Shown: in pieces, positions 1-5,916 of the stretch
Numbering within the stretch: position 1 is the stretch's first letter
Layout of the letters: each line of letters begins with the position of its first letter
Assembly (NCBI RefSeq): GCF_014650815.1
Contig: NZ_BMVR01000027.1
Coordinates: 1-34,767 of the forward strand
DNA: 34,767 bases
Origin: Streptomyces flavofungini
GTDB lineage: Bacteria > Actinomycetota > Actinomycetes > Streptomycetales > Streptomycetaceae
Direction: 5' to 3'
Notes under the pieces: model-generated
The model's input: the letters and a program-made list of their open reading frames with translations, nothing else
Database searches by the model: none
What the model was told of the DNA's origin: nothing
Program-made: the position numbers and the translations under genes

Positions 1-43
1 GCGGCTATCGGCAGCGCCCCCCTCCGGCGCTGCCGATAGCCGC
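1..43. repeat. Perfect 18-bp inverted repeat at the window edge
   Basis: Bases 1-18 are the exact reverse complement of 26-43, separated by a 7-base loop (19-25). The left arm starts on the first base of the window, so the stem may be longer than seen. It lies inside the hydB-like reading frame and has no T-run, so a simple terminator is unlikely. Confidence 0.85.
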
Positions 44-515
44 GGTCCTGGGACGGGGTATCCCCTGCTCGGGCGGGGTCGAGAGCTTGGGGAGGGCCGC
101 CTGCCAGGACACGGTCCTGGATCGCGATGGCCCGCAGGTCGCACGGCCGGACTCCGAGGAACGCGTACGTGTGCGGCTCGGGCGGGGTCTCGGTGAACGT
201 CGGAACGCCGTCCGGTCCGCGCCGGGCGCTCCAGAGCTGTTCGCGCTGCGGGTGCAGGAAGGACTTCCACGACTGCGGTCCGGCGCTGTGCGCGAACGCG
301 GCTCCGTCCTCGCGGGGCGTCAGCCGGTAACGTCCGGCGTCGAGTTCGACGCCCCAGCCGAAGGGGAGGTCGTCGGCGGACGTCAGCTCGGCGAGGACGA
401 CGGCGCCGTCGCGGACCGTGGGGCCCACGACCGTGCGGCCGTCCGCCACCAGCGCGGCCACCAGGGCGGCGAGCCCTTGCCGGTCGAGCACTGCTGTGGC
501 TTCGGTGGCGGCCAT
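1..515 (-). CDS. Hydrogenase/sulfhydrogenase beta-type 4Fe-4S subunit (N-terminal part)
   Basis: The gene runs leftward and is cut by the window edge after 171 codons. I recognise the N-terminal half of the HydB/AsrA-like iron-sulfur family, which passes electrons between an NAD(P)H-flavin subunit and the [NiFe] hydrogenase or sulfite-reducing subunits. Seen here are the family patterns SADDLPFGW (residues 47-55), QSWKSFLHP (81-89) and GVRPCDLRAIAIQDR (121-135). The 4Fe-4S cysteine clusters lie beyond the edge. The ATG at 515 follows an excellent ribosome site (GAGGAGG then five bases). A hydrogenase role is favoured because the hypF, hypC and endopeptidase genes lie 5-8 kb upstream on the same strand. 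Odd points: a dispersed repeat is read in frame at about residues 141-156, and the last visible codons fall in a perfect 18-bp inverted repeat. Anaerobic sulfite reductase subunit A is the alternative. Confidence 0.75.
   Translation of the reverse strand, partial: MAATEATAVLDRQGLAALVAALVADGRTVVGPTVRDGAVVLAELTSADDLPFGWGVELDAGRYRLTPREDGAAFAHSAGPQSWKSFLHPQREQLWSARRGPDGVPTFTETPPEPHTYAFLGVRPCDLRAIAIQDRVLAGGPPQALDPARAGDTPSQDRGYRQRRRGALPIA
51..100. repeat. Dispersed GC-rich element, copy A (inside hydB-like gene)
   Basis: The core ATCCCCTGCTCGGGCGG followed by GGTCGAGAGCTTGGGGA matches two other places in the window (3631-3676, and 29512-29553 in reverse complement). Elements of the form TCCCC-TGCTCGAGCG-GAGAGC-GGGGA are common in Streptomyces genomes. 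Here the minus strand reads it as QALDPARAGDTPS without a stop. Confidence 0.7.
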
Positions 516-612
516 GGAATCCTCCTCGCCGCGTGTGGTGCGCGGGGCCGGTCGTCATGCGCCGGGCAGTTCGTCCACGACCAGAGTCGGGGGAGCGGGC
601 CCGGCCGGGCAG

Positions 613-626
613 GGGCCGTTCGGGCA
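613..626. promoter_or_regulatory. Weak GGGCC-N4-GGCCC-like box upstream of hydB-like gene
   Basis: GGGCC-GTTC-GGGCA lies about 104 bases upstream of the hydB-like start codon. It shares its core with the perfect boxes at 5640 and 8992, but its right half-site is imperfect. It is listed only because it falls in the 279-base gap that must hold the promoter of that gene. Confidence 0.3.
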
Positions 627-794
627 GGGCGGAGGGCCGGTGGGGTGGATACCGGAGCCGGACGGGCCCTCGGACGGACCCACGGACGGACCCGTGGGGC
701 TGTGCCGAGATGGTCGGCGGGGACGTGACCCGGCCTGACCGATGTCGTGCGCATCGCTCAAGTCGGGCGTGACGCGTCAACCCGGGCCGTGGGG

Positions 795-1376
795 TCAGCT
801 CTTGTGGCTTCCCCACTCCGGTCCGGTCTTCTGCCACTCGTCGTCCCACGCGGCCATGCGGCGTTTGCCGAGGATGGCGCGCACAGCCCACAGCGTGATG
901 AGTGCCGCCAGCGCGGTGCCCGCCGCAGCGGCCGTGGACGCGCCGAAGACGCGCAGAGCCACGTCGTCGGCGTCGAGCGGATCGTCGGTGACCTGGCCGT
1001 GTCGGTCCAGCCACACCGCGACACGTTCACCGCGCCGGCTGCCGGCGGGTGCTTGTGCGTCGCCGGTGCGCGCCGCGCCGTCGGGTGCCGTCCAGCGGGC
1101 CGGCACTTGGTGCAGGGGCACTGAGCCGTCGACGTCGGGCACCAAAGGCGGGGCGTTCGCGGTGAGCACGGCAGTGACCCGGTGCCGGTCCGCCCGCTCG
1201 GCTCGGGCGGCCGCGACGCCGTCGACGTGCGCGATCGCACCGACGACGATCCCCGCGGCGGGAACGCCCACGAACAGCACGACGGCGACGACGAGCATCG
1301 TCCACGCCTCGATCACGTCCGAGCGGCGCCGCAGCGGACTGCGGCGCAGCCGCCACCACAGAATCCCGGAGCCCAC
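795..1376 (-). CDS. Rv1733c-family membrane protein
   Basis: A 193-residue membrane protein of the actinobacterial Rv1733c-like family, whose function is unknown; the mycobacterial member belongs to the DosR dormancy regulon. Two hydrophobic segments are visible: one near the N-terminus (VIEAWTMLVVAVVLFVGVP and following) and one near the C-terminus (TALAALITLWAVRAIL). They flank an extracytoplasmic region with the family pattern WLDRHGQVTDDPL. I chose the GTG at 1376 because GGAGG lies nine bases upstream. It begins four bases after the flavodoxin stop codon, so the two are probably co-transcribed. The frame stays open to an ATG at 1466, inside the flavodoxin gene, but no good ribosome site precedes that start. 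Confidence 0.75.
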   Translation of the reverse strand: MGSGILWWRLRRSPLRRRSDVIEAWTMLVVAVVLFVGVPAAGIVVGAIAHVDGVAAARAERADRHRVTAVLTANAPPLVPDVDGSVPLHQVPARWTAPDGAARTGDAQAPAGSRRGERVAVWLDRHGQVTDDPLDADDVALRVFGASTAAAAGTALAALITLWAVRAILGKRRMAAWDDEWQKTGPEWGSHKS

Positions 1377-1380
1377 GACG

Positions 1381-1893
1381 TCAGGCCTCCGTGTCCACGG
1401 GGGAGCTGAGCTCGCGCGCGATCCCGCCCGCCCACGCCGACACGGCCTCGAAGTCACGGAAGTCACCCCCCTTGCCGGACCGCACGATCATCCGGGCGAC
1501 CCGGCCACGGGCCCGCTCGTCGAGACACCCCCCGAAGGTGACATGCCCCTGGGCGCCGAGCCTCCGCGCGGCGCGTTGCACGGAGGGCGGCGGCGGAAGG
1601 TCGCGTCGCGAGGCCGAGGAGTCCAGCGGGCCGCTGCTGAACAGCCACAGCGGTCGCCGGGACAGGCCACGCCGGTGCCGCCGCGCGAAGCGTCGGGCGT
1701 CGCGCTGCCAGCGCCCGGCGTACAGCGCGCCGCCGAGCACCACGGCGTCGTACAGGGAGAGATCCTTTACCTCCCCGGCCGCCCGTACCTCCGCCGTCAG
1801 CCCGGCCTCACCGAGCACGGCACCGACGGTCCGGGCCAGCTCGGCGGTGGATCCGTAGGTCGACCCGTAGGCGACCAGGACTGTGCGTGCCAT
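1381..1893 (-). CDS. Flavodoxin-domain protein
   Basis: A 170-residue protein that begins with an FMN-binding fold: beta strand TVLVAYGS, then the phosphate loop GSTYGSTAELA (residues 10-20), then VVLGGALYAGRW. This is the pattern of flavodoxin_5/HemG-like proteins, which carry electrons through FMN. The C-terminal half (FGGCLDERARG, then GGDFRDFEAVSAWA) also fits that family. Start ATG 1893 lies 13 bases after the CBS-BON gene stop, in the run pat, CBS-BON, flavodoxin, Rv1733c-like. Its redox partner cannot be named from sequence. Flavodoxins of this type occur in streptomycete dormancy clusters next to CBS and USP genes, which suggests a role in redox balance when oxygen is low. Confidence 0.85.
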   Translation of the reverse strand: MARTVLVAYGSTYGSTAELARTVGAVLGEAGLTAEVRAAGEVKDLSLYDAVVLGGALYAGRWQRDARRFARRHRRGLSRRPLWLFSSGPLDSSASRRDLPPPPSVQRAARRLGAQGHVTFGGCLDERARGRVARMIVRSGKGGDFRDFEAVSAWAGGIARELSSPVDTEA

Positions 1894-1906
1894 GGCCGTA
1901 CCCCTC

Positions 1907-2638
1907 TCACAGCTTGCGCAGCCAGTCGTCGGTGACGCCGTGCAGGGCCTCGTCCGAGGGCCGCAGGTGGGAGTCGTCCAGGCGGTAGTGGAGCTTGTCG
2001 ACGACCGCGACGACGCCGTCGATCTGCCGGGTCATCCGGACGGCTATGGGTACGTCGCTGCGTCGCTCCAGCTGTCCGCTCAGCGTCACCACGCCGTCAA
2101 GGACTTCGACGGCGATGGTCTGCGGCGCGAGCCACAGCGTCTGTACGAGAACCTCTTCGAGGACGTCGCGGCGGATCTCGTCGTCGGGGCGCAGGAACAC
2201 CTGCAGCAGGTCCCGGCGCGTGACGATGCCGACGAGCCGATCTTCCTCGTCCACGACAGGCAGCCGTTCCACGCGGTGCTTGGCCATGGCGCGGGCGGCC
2301 TCGGCGATGGAGTCCTCGGCGTGCACGGTGACGGCGGGCTGGGACATCAGCTGTCCGGCGGTACAGGCGTGGGCCTTGACCGCCCGCTTGCGTGTGCCGG
2401 GGAGCAGTTTGCGCCAGCGGCTGTCCTTTGCGGGCTCGTAGGGGTCCTCGGCCTCCGCCTGACGGACCATGAGGTCCGTTTCGGAGAGCACCCCGATGAC
2501 GTACTGCTCGTCGTCCACCACCGGCAGTCCGCTGATGCGGTGCTGGTCCAGGAGCCGGGCCACCTCCTTGAAGGGGGTGTCGTGCGTGGCCTGGACGACG
2601 TCGGTCGCCATGACGGTGCCGACCTTGCGATGCTTCAT
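1907..2638 (-). CDS. CBS-pair plus BON domain protein
   Basis: A 243-residue soluble protein. The first CBS motif covers about residues 8-65 (VMATDVVQATHDTPFKEVA, then GLPVVDDEQYVIGVLSETDL). The second covers about 95-155 (LMSQPAVTVHAEDSIAEAA, then RLPVVDEEDRLVGIVTRRDL). A BON domain (about 165-230) follows, with VVTLSGQLERRSDV. CBS pairs bind adenine nucleotides and act as energy sensors; BON domains are usually linked to membranes or phospholipid. The first CBS unit is separated from the second by a basic linker of about 40 residues. The gene follows pat by 31 bases and precedes the flavodoxin by 13. The mycobacterial hypoxic-response proteins Rv2626c and relatives are the nearest familiar CBS counterparts, without BON. 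Confidence 0.9.
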   Translation of the reverse strand: MKHRKVGTVMATDVVQATHDTPFKEVARLLDQHRISGLPVVDDEQYVIGVLSETDLMVRQAEAEDPYEPAKDSRWRKLLPGTRKRAVKAHACTAGQLMSQPAVTVHAEDSIAEAARAMAKHRVERLPVVDEEDRLVGIVTRRDLLQVFLRPDDEIRRDVLEEVLVQTLWLAPQTIAVEVLDGVVTLSGQLERRSDVPIAVRMTRQIDGVVAVVDKLHYRLDDSHLRPSDEALHGVTDDWLRKL

Positions 2639-2669
2639 GTCCTTCGCCTCCTAGGCGGGTTCGGCGGCT

Positions 2670-5525
2670 TCAGGGCCTTCCACGGAGTCGCCGCAGTTGT
2701 CGCAGATAGGGGTCCTGGGCCCGGCGCGGCAGTATGCGGACACGCACGTCGAGTGCGGTGATCCGCTCCGGCCGGGCGAGGACGGGGTTGAGGTCGGCCT
2801 CGGCGAGCTGCGGGAGGTCGCTCGCCAGTTGTGAGAGCCGCAGCAGCAGTTGCTCGATGCCCTCCAGATCGACCGGTCCGCCGCCCCCGCCCCCGCCGCT
2901 GCCGAAGAGCAGCGGCGCGCACCGGGGAGAGGTGATGAGTGCGTGGACGTCGTGGTCGGTGAGCGGTGCGAGACGTGCCGCGTGGTCGGCGAGCACCTCG
3001 GTGGCGGTGCCGCCGTGCCCGAACAGCACCAGCGGCCCGAAGATCTCGTCCTGGACGACACCGGCGAACAGTTCGACGCCGCGCGGAGCGAGCGGCTGCA
3101 CCACCACTCCGGTCATCAGGTGGCCGAAGCGCACCTCGAAGTCCCGGTAGGCGGCGCGCACCTGGGCGTCGCCGCGCAGGTCGAGGTGGAGCGCGTGCTC
3201 CTGGCTCTTGTGCAGCAGGCCGGGCCAGTGGGCCTTGAGCACGACGAGCCCGTCGGGGCCCTTGAGGCGTTCGGCGGCGAGCACCGCGTCGTCCTCCGTC
3301 TCTGCCCACGCCCAGGGAAGCTGGCGGATGCCGTAGGCGTCGAGGAGTTCGGCGCACTCGCGCGGGCCGAGCCAGCCGCCCTCCGGGTGCCGGTCCAAGT
3401 AGGCCTCGACGGCCGCGTGCGCGCGGGCCGGGTCGACGCCGTCGAGGTCGGGCACGGTGCCGGTCGGCTGCGCGAGCCAGCGGGCGCGGGCGGCGGCGTG
3501 GGCGAGCGCGCGGGCGGCCGCCTGCGGGTCGGCGTAGGCGGGGACCGTGCCTTCCTCGGCGGGCAGCAGCCGCACCGGCAGGTCCTGGTCGAGGAGGACC
3601 GCGGCGACCGGTCGGCCACGATGCCGGTCCGGGAGGGGGGTCCCCCCGCTCGAGCGGGGCCGGGGGTGGGGGCGGGTGAGGGACCGGACCAGGGCGTCGC
3701 CGGTCGCGGCGGCGACCGCGGTGGGCACGAGCGCCACCAGGACCGCGTCGACGCGGCTGCTCGCGGCGAGGAGACGTACACAGGCGCGCAGTTGCTCCTC
3801 GCTGACGGCCGCGGTGGCGTCGACGGGGTTGGTGGCAGTGGCTCCTTGGGGCAGGACGGCGAGGACCTCGTCGATGAGGTCGGTGCCGAGCGGCGGCAGG
3901 CTGAGCCCTGCCTCCGCGCAGGCGTCGGCGGTGAGGACCCCGGCGCCGCCCGCGTTGGTCACCACGGCGACGCGGGTGCCGGCGGGCAGCGGCTGGCTGT
4001 GCAGCAGGGCCGCGGCCTCCAGGAGTTCGCCGGCCGAGCGGGTGGCGGTGATGCCGGCCTGCCGGAACAGGGCCTGGCGCGTCATGGTCGCAGTGGCGGC
4101 GGCCGACGTGTGCGAGGCGGCCGCCGCGCGCCCGGCCTCGGTGCGGCCCGCGTCGACCGTCAGGATGGGCATCCGGCGGGTAACGCGCCGTGCGGTGCGC
4201 GCGAAGGCGCGGGGGTTGCCGAACGACTCCAGGTGCAGCAGCGCCAGGTCGGTACGCCCGTCGCACTCCCACCACTGGAGCAGGTCGTTGCCGCTGACGT
4301 CGTACTTGTCGCCGAGCGAGACGAAGCTGGACACGCCCACGCCAAGGCGGGCGAGTCCGCTGAGCAGCGCGATGCCGACGCCGCCGGACTGCACGGCGAC
4401 CCCGGCCGTGCCGGGGGCGGGGTGCGCGGCGGCGAACGTCGCGTCCAGGCGCACATCCGGTTCGGTGTTGGCGAGGCCGAGGCAGTTGGGACCGACCAGA
4501 CGCATCCCGTGGGTCCGGCAGGTGTCGAGCAGCGCCCGTGCCTGGGCGGCGTCGAGCCCGGCGGAGACGGTGAGCAGGGCGGCCACACCGAGCTTGCCGC
4601 ATTCCTCAGCGACCACCGGCACCTGGGCCGCGGGCACGGCGAGCACCGCGAGTTCCGGCACTTGGGGCAAGGAGGTGAGGTCGGGATGGGCGTGGACGCC
4701 GAGGACGGCGGCGGCGTTCGGGTTGACGGCGAACAGGCGGCCGGTGAAGCTGCCGGTGCACAGGTTGCGCAGGACGGCCCGGCCGACCGAGCCCGGCTTG
4801 CGACCGGCTCCGATGACGACGACCGACTCGGGGCGCAGCAGCGGGCGCAGGCTCGCCACGTCGGCGGTGCGGCCGCGGAGCTCCACGGATGCCAAGTAGG
4901 AGTCGGACGGGGCGAGTTGGACGACGCACTGCACTACGGCGCCGTCGAAGCGGCGTGCCGTGCTCAGGCCGAGGTCCGCGAACACCTTCAGGACCTCGTG
5001 GTTCTCGGCGAGCGCGTCCGCCGTGAACGCGGTGACTCCGGCGGCGCGCGCGGCGGACACCAGATGCTCCAGGAGCAGGGTGCCGACGCCGCGGTGGTGC
5101 CAGTGGTCGTTGACGGCCAGGGAGATCTCGGCCGTGACGGTGCCCGTATCGGGGGAGTCGGGGTTCGCGGTCTCGTACTCGGCGATCCCGACGAGGTGTC
5201 CGCCGTGCTCGGCGAGCAGCGCGCGGTACCCGGCACCGCCCGGCCGTACGCTCCGCGAACTGCCCGGCACGGCACGGCCGGACACGCGGGCCGCCGCCTG
5301 CTCGGCCGACCGGTGGCTCGCCACGAAGAACCGCAGGCGCAGGTGTTCCGGCGACATGCCTTCGTACAGGCGAAGCACCGCGTCGTGATCAGCGGGCCCG
5401 CCGGGGCGGATGCGGACGGTGGTGCCGTCGGCGAGCAGGGCATGGGCGGTCTCGGGCACCGTGGTGGGTGCGTGCTCGGGTACGGGTACGGGTGCGGAAG
5501 AGCGGGAAGCTGCGCTGCCGGTCAT
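2670..5525 (-). CDS. Pat-like bifunctional GNAT / acyl-CoA synthetase (NDP-forming) homologue
   Basis: A 951-residue fusion. An N-terminal GNAT domain (about 34-200) carries the acetyl-CoA loop HRGVGTLLL (144-152) and an acidic residue in AEISLAV (Glu133). It is followed by a CoA-binding Rossmann domain (about 225-345, RPESVVVIGAGRKPGSVG), a succinyl-CoA-ligase-like domain (QSGGVGIALLSGLARLG; SHTSAAAT keeps the histidine of the family's SHTG motif) and a C-terminal ATP-grasp domain (GLVVLKAHWPGLLHKS). GNAT at the N-terminus is the arrangement known for Streptomyces lividans PatA, a protein-lysine acetyltransferase that controls acyl-CoA synthetases; E. coli PatZ has it at the C-terminus. ATG 5525 has GAGG seven bases upstream; an upstream ATG at 5609 lacks one. 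Copy B of the dispersed repeat inserts a Pro/Ser/Gly-rich stretch in the ligase region. Three operator-like boxes lie upstream. Confidence 0.88.
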   Translation of the reverse strand: MTGSAASRSSAPVPVPEHAPTTVPETAHALLADGTTVRIRPGGPADHDAVLRLYEGMSPEHLRLRFFVASHRSAEQAAARVSGRAVPGSSRSVRPGGAGYRALLAEHGGHLVGIAEYETANPDSPDTGTVTAEISLAVNDHWHHRGVGTLLLEHLVSAARAAGVTAFTADALAENHEVLKVFADLGLSTARRFDGAVVQCVVQLAPSDSYLASVELRGRTADVASLRPLLRPESVVVIGAGRKPGSVGRAVLRNLCTGSFTGRLFAVNPNAAAVLGVHAHPDLTSLPQVPELAVLAVPAAQVPVVAEECGKLGVAALLTVSAGLDAAQARALLDTCRTHGMRLVGPNCLGLANTEPDVRLDATFAAAHPAPGTAGVAVQSGGVGIALLSGLARLGVGVSSFVSLGDKYDVSGNDLLQWWECDGRTDLALLHLESFGNPRAFARTARRVTRRMPILTVDAGRTEAGRAAAASHTSAAATATMTRQALFRQAGITATRSAGELLEAAALLHSQPLPAGTRVAVVTNAGGAGVLTADACAEAGLSLPPLGTDLIDEVLAVLPQGATATNPVDATAAVSEEQLRACVRLLAASSRVDAVLVALVPTAVAAATGDALVRSLTRPHPRPRSSGGTPLPDRHRGRPVAAVLLDQDLPVRLLPAEEGTVPAYADPQAAARALAHAAARARWLAQPTGTVPDLDGVDPARAHAAVEAYLDRHPEGGWLGPRECAELLDAYGIRQLPWAWAETEDDAVLAAERLKGPDGLVVLKAHWPGLLHKSQEHALHLDLRGDAQVRAAYRDFEVRFGHLMTGVVVQPLAPRGVELFAGVVQDEIFGPLVLFGHGGTATEVLADHAARLAPLTDHDVHALITSPRCAPLLFGSGGGGGGGPVDLEGIEQLLLRLSQLASDLPQLAEADLNPVLARPERITALDVRVRILPRRAQDPYLRQLRRLRGRP
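3631..3676. repeat. Dispersed GC-rich element, copy B (inside pat)
   Basis: GGGGGGTCCCCCCGCTCGAG followed by CGGGGCCGGGGGTGGGGG is the most GC-rich of the three copies. It has the same orientation relative to the gene as copies A and C, but is read in a different frame, giving PRPRSSGGTPLPD. It falls between two conserved parts of the ligase domain, so it probably forms a surface loop. Confidence 0.65.
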
Positions 5526-5593
5526 CGTGTACCTCGCGCTTGTGTTCAGTCGGTTGACGCCTTCAGAGTCGTGCCGGACACCCGCGCCGGGCA

Positions 5594-5653
5594 GTGGCCG
5601 ACCGGGCACGAGCCCGGGGGCCGACCGGCGCCGGAAACCGGGCCGAACGGCCC
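5594..5653. promoter_or_regulatory. Three phased DevR/OsdR-like boxes upstream of pat
   Basis: The best box is GGGCC-GAAC-GGCCC at 5640-5653, directly after the hypC stop codon. A second, GGGCC-GACC-GGCGC, is at 5618-5631, and a third, GTGGCC-GACC-GGGCAC, at 5594-5609. Their centres are about 22 and 23 bases apart, two helical turns, so bound dimers would lie on one DNA face. The first centre is about 121 bases upstream of the pat ATG. The 5-4-5 layout equals the core of the mycobacterial DevR box (GGGAC-N4-GTCCC) with A to C and T to G changes. That a DevR/OsdR-type regulator binds is inference. Confidence 0.55.
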
Positions 5654-5911
5654 TCAGGGCAGGGGCTCCCCGAGCTCACCCGCGACCGCGTCGGCCATCG
5701 CCCGCAACACGTCGAGAGTGCGGTGGGCCTCGGCCTCGTCGACCTCGGCGATCGCGAAGCCGACGTGGACGATCACGTACGTGCCGACGGTGGCGTCCGG
5801 CGTGCAGCTCAGGCAGGCCTCCCGCCGTACGCCGCCGAAGTCGACGGTCGCCATGCGCAGTCCGGCGTCGTCGTAGATGTCGAGCACCTGTCCGGGGATC
5901 CCCAGGCACAC
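5654..5911 (-). CDS. hypC: [NiFe]-hydrogenase maturation chaperone HypC
   Basis: An 85-residue protein starting with CLGIPGQVLDIYDD after the initiator, the signature of HypC/HupF. The conserved Cys2 holds the Fe(CN)2CO intermediate together with HypD and delivers it to the hydrogenase large subunit. The later VDFGGVRREACLSCTPDATVG and YVIVHVGFAIAEVDE are also typical. Start is GTG 5911: the mature protein must begin M-C, and GGAGAGG lies just upstream inside the end of hypF. The gene begins five bases after the hypF stop. HypD, HypE, HypA and HypB are not in the window, so the rest of the maturation set must be elsewhere, perhaps beyond the left edge with the structural genes. Confidence 0.95.
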   Translation of the reverse strand: MCLGIPGQVLDIYDDAGLRMATVDFGGVRREACLSCTPDATVGTYVIVHVGFAIAEVDEAEAHRTLDVLRAMADAVAGELGEPLP

Positions 5912-5916
5912 CGCCG

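Noticed and set aside
412..427. GGACC-GTGG-GGCCC as another DevR-like box
   Set aside because: It is inside the hydB-like coding region and its left arm does not match.
671..695. CGGACGGACCC direct repeats upstream of the hydB-like gene
   Set aside because: Short GC-rich repeats with no symmetry and no second instance; likely chance.
2635..4602. A minus-strand frame of 655 codons overlapping pat in another frame
   Set aside because: Arg/Pro-rich out-of-frame shadow of the same gene.
2850..5876. A plus-strand open frame of about 1000 codons opposite pat
   Set aside because: It is an antisense shadow: Gly/Arg/His-rich composition without motifs, while the minus strand encodes a clear GNAT/ligase fusion.
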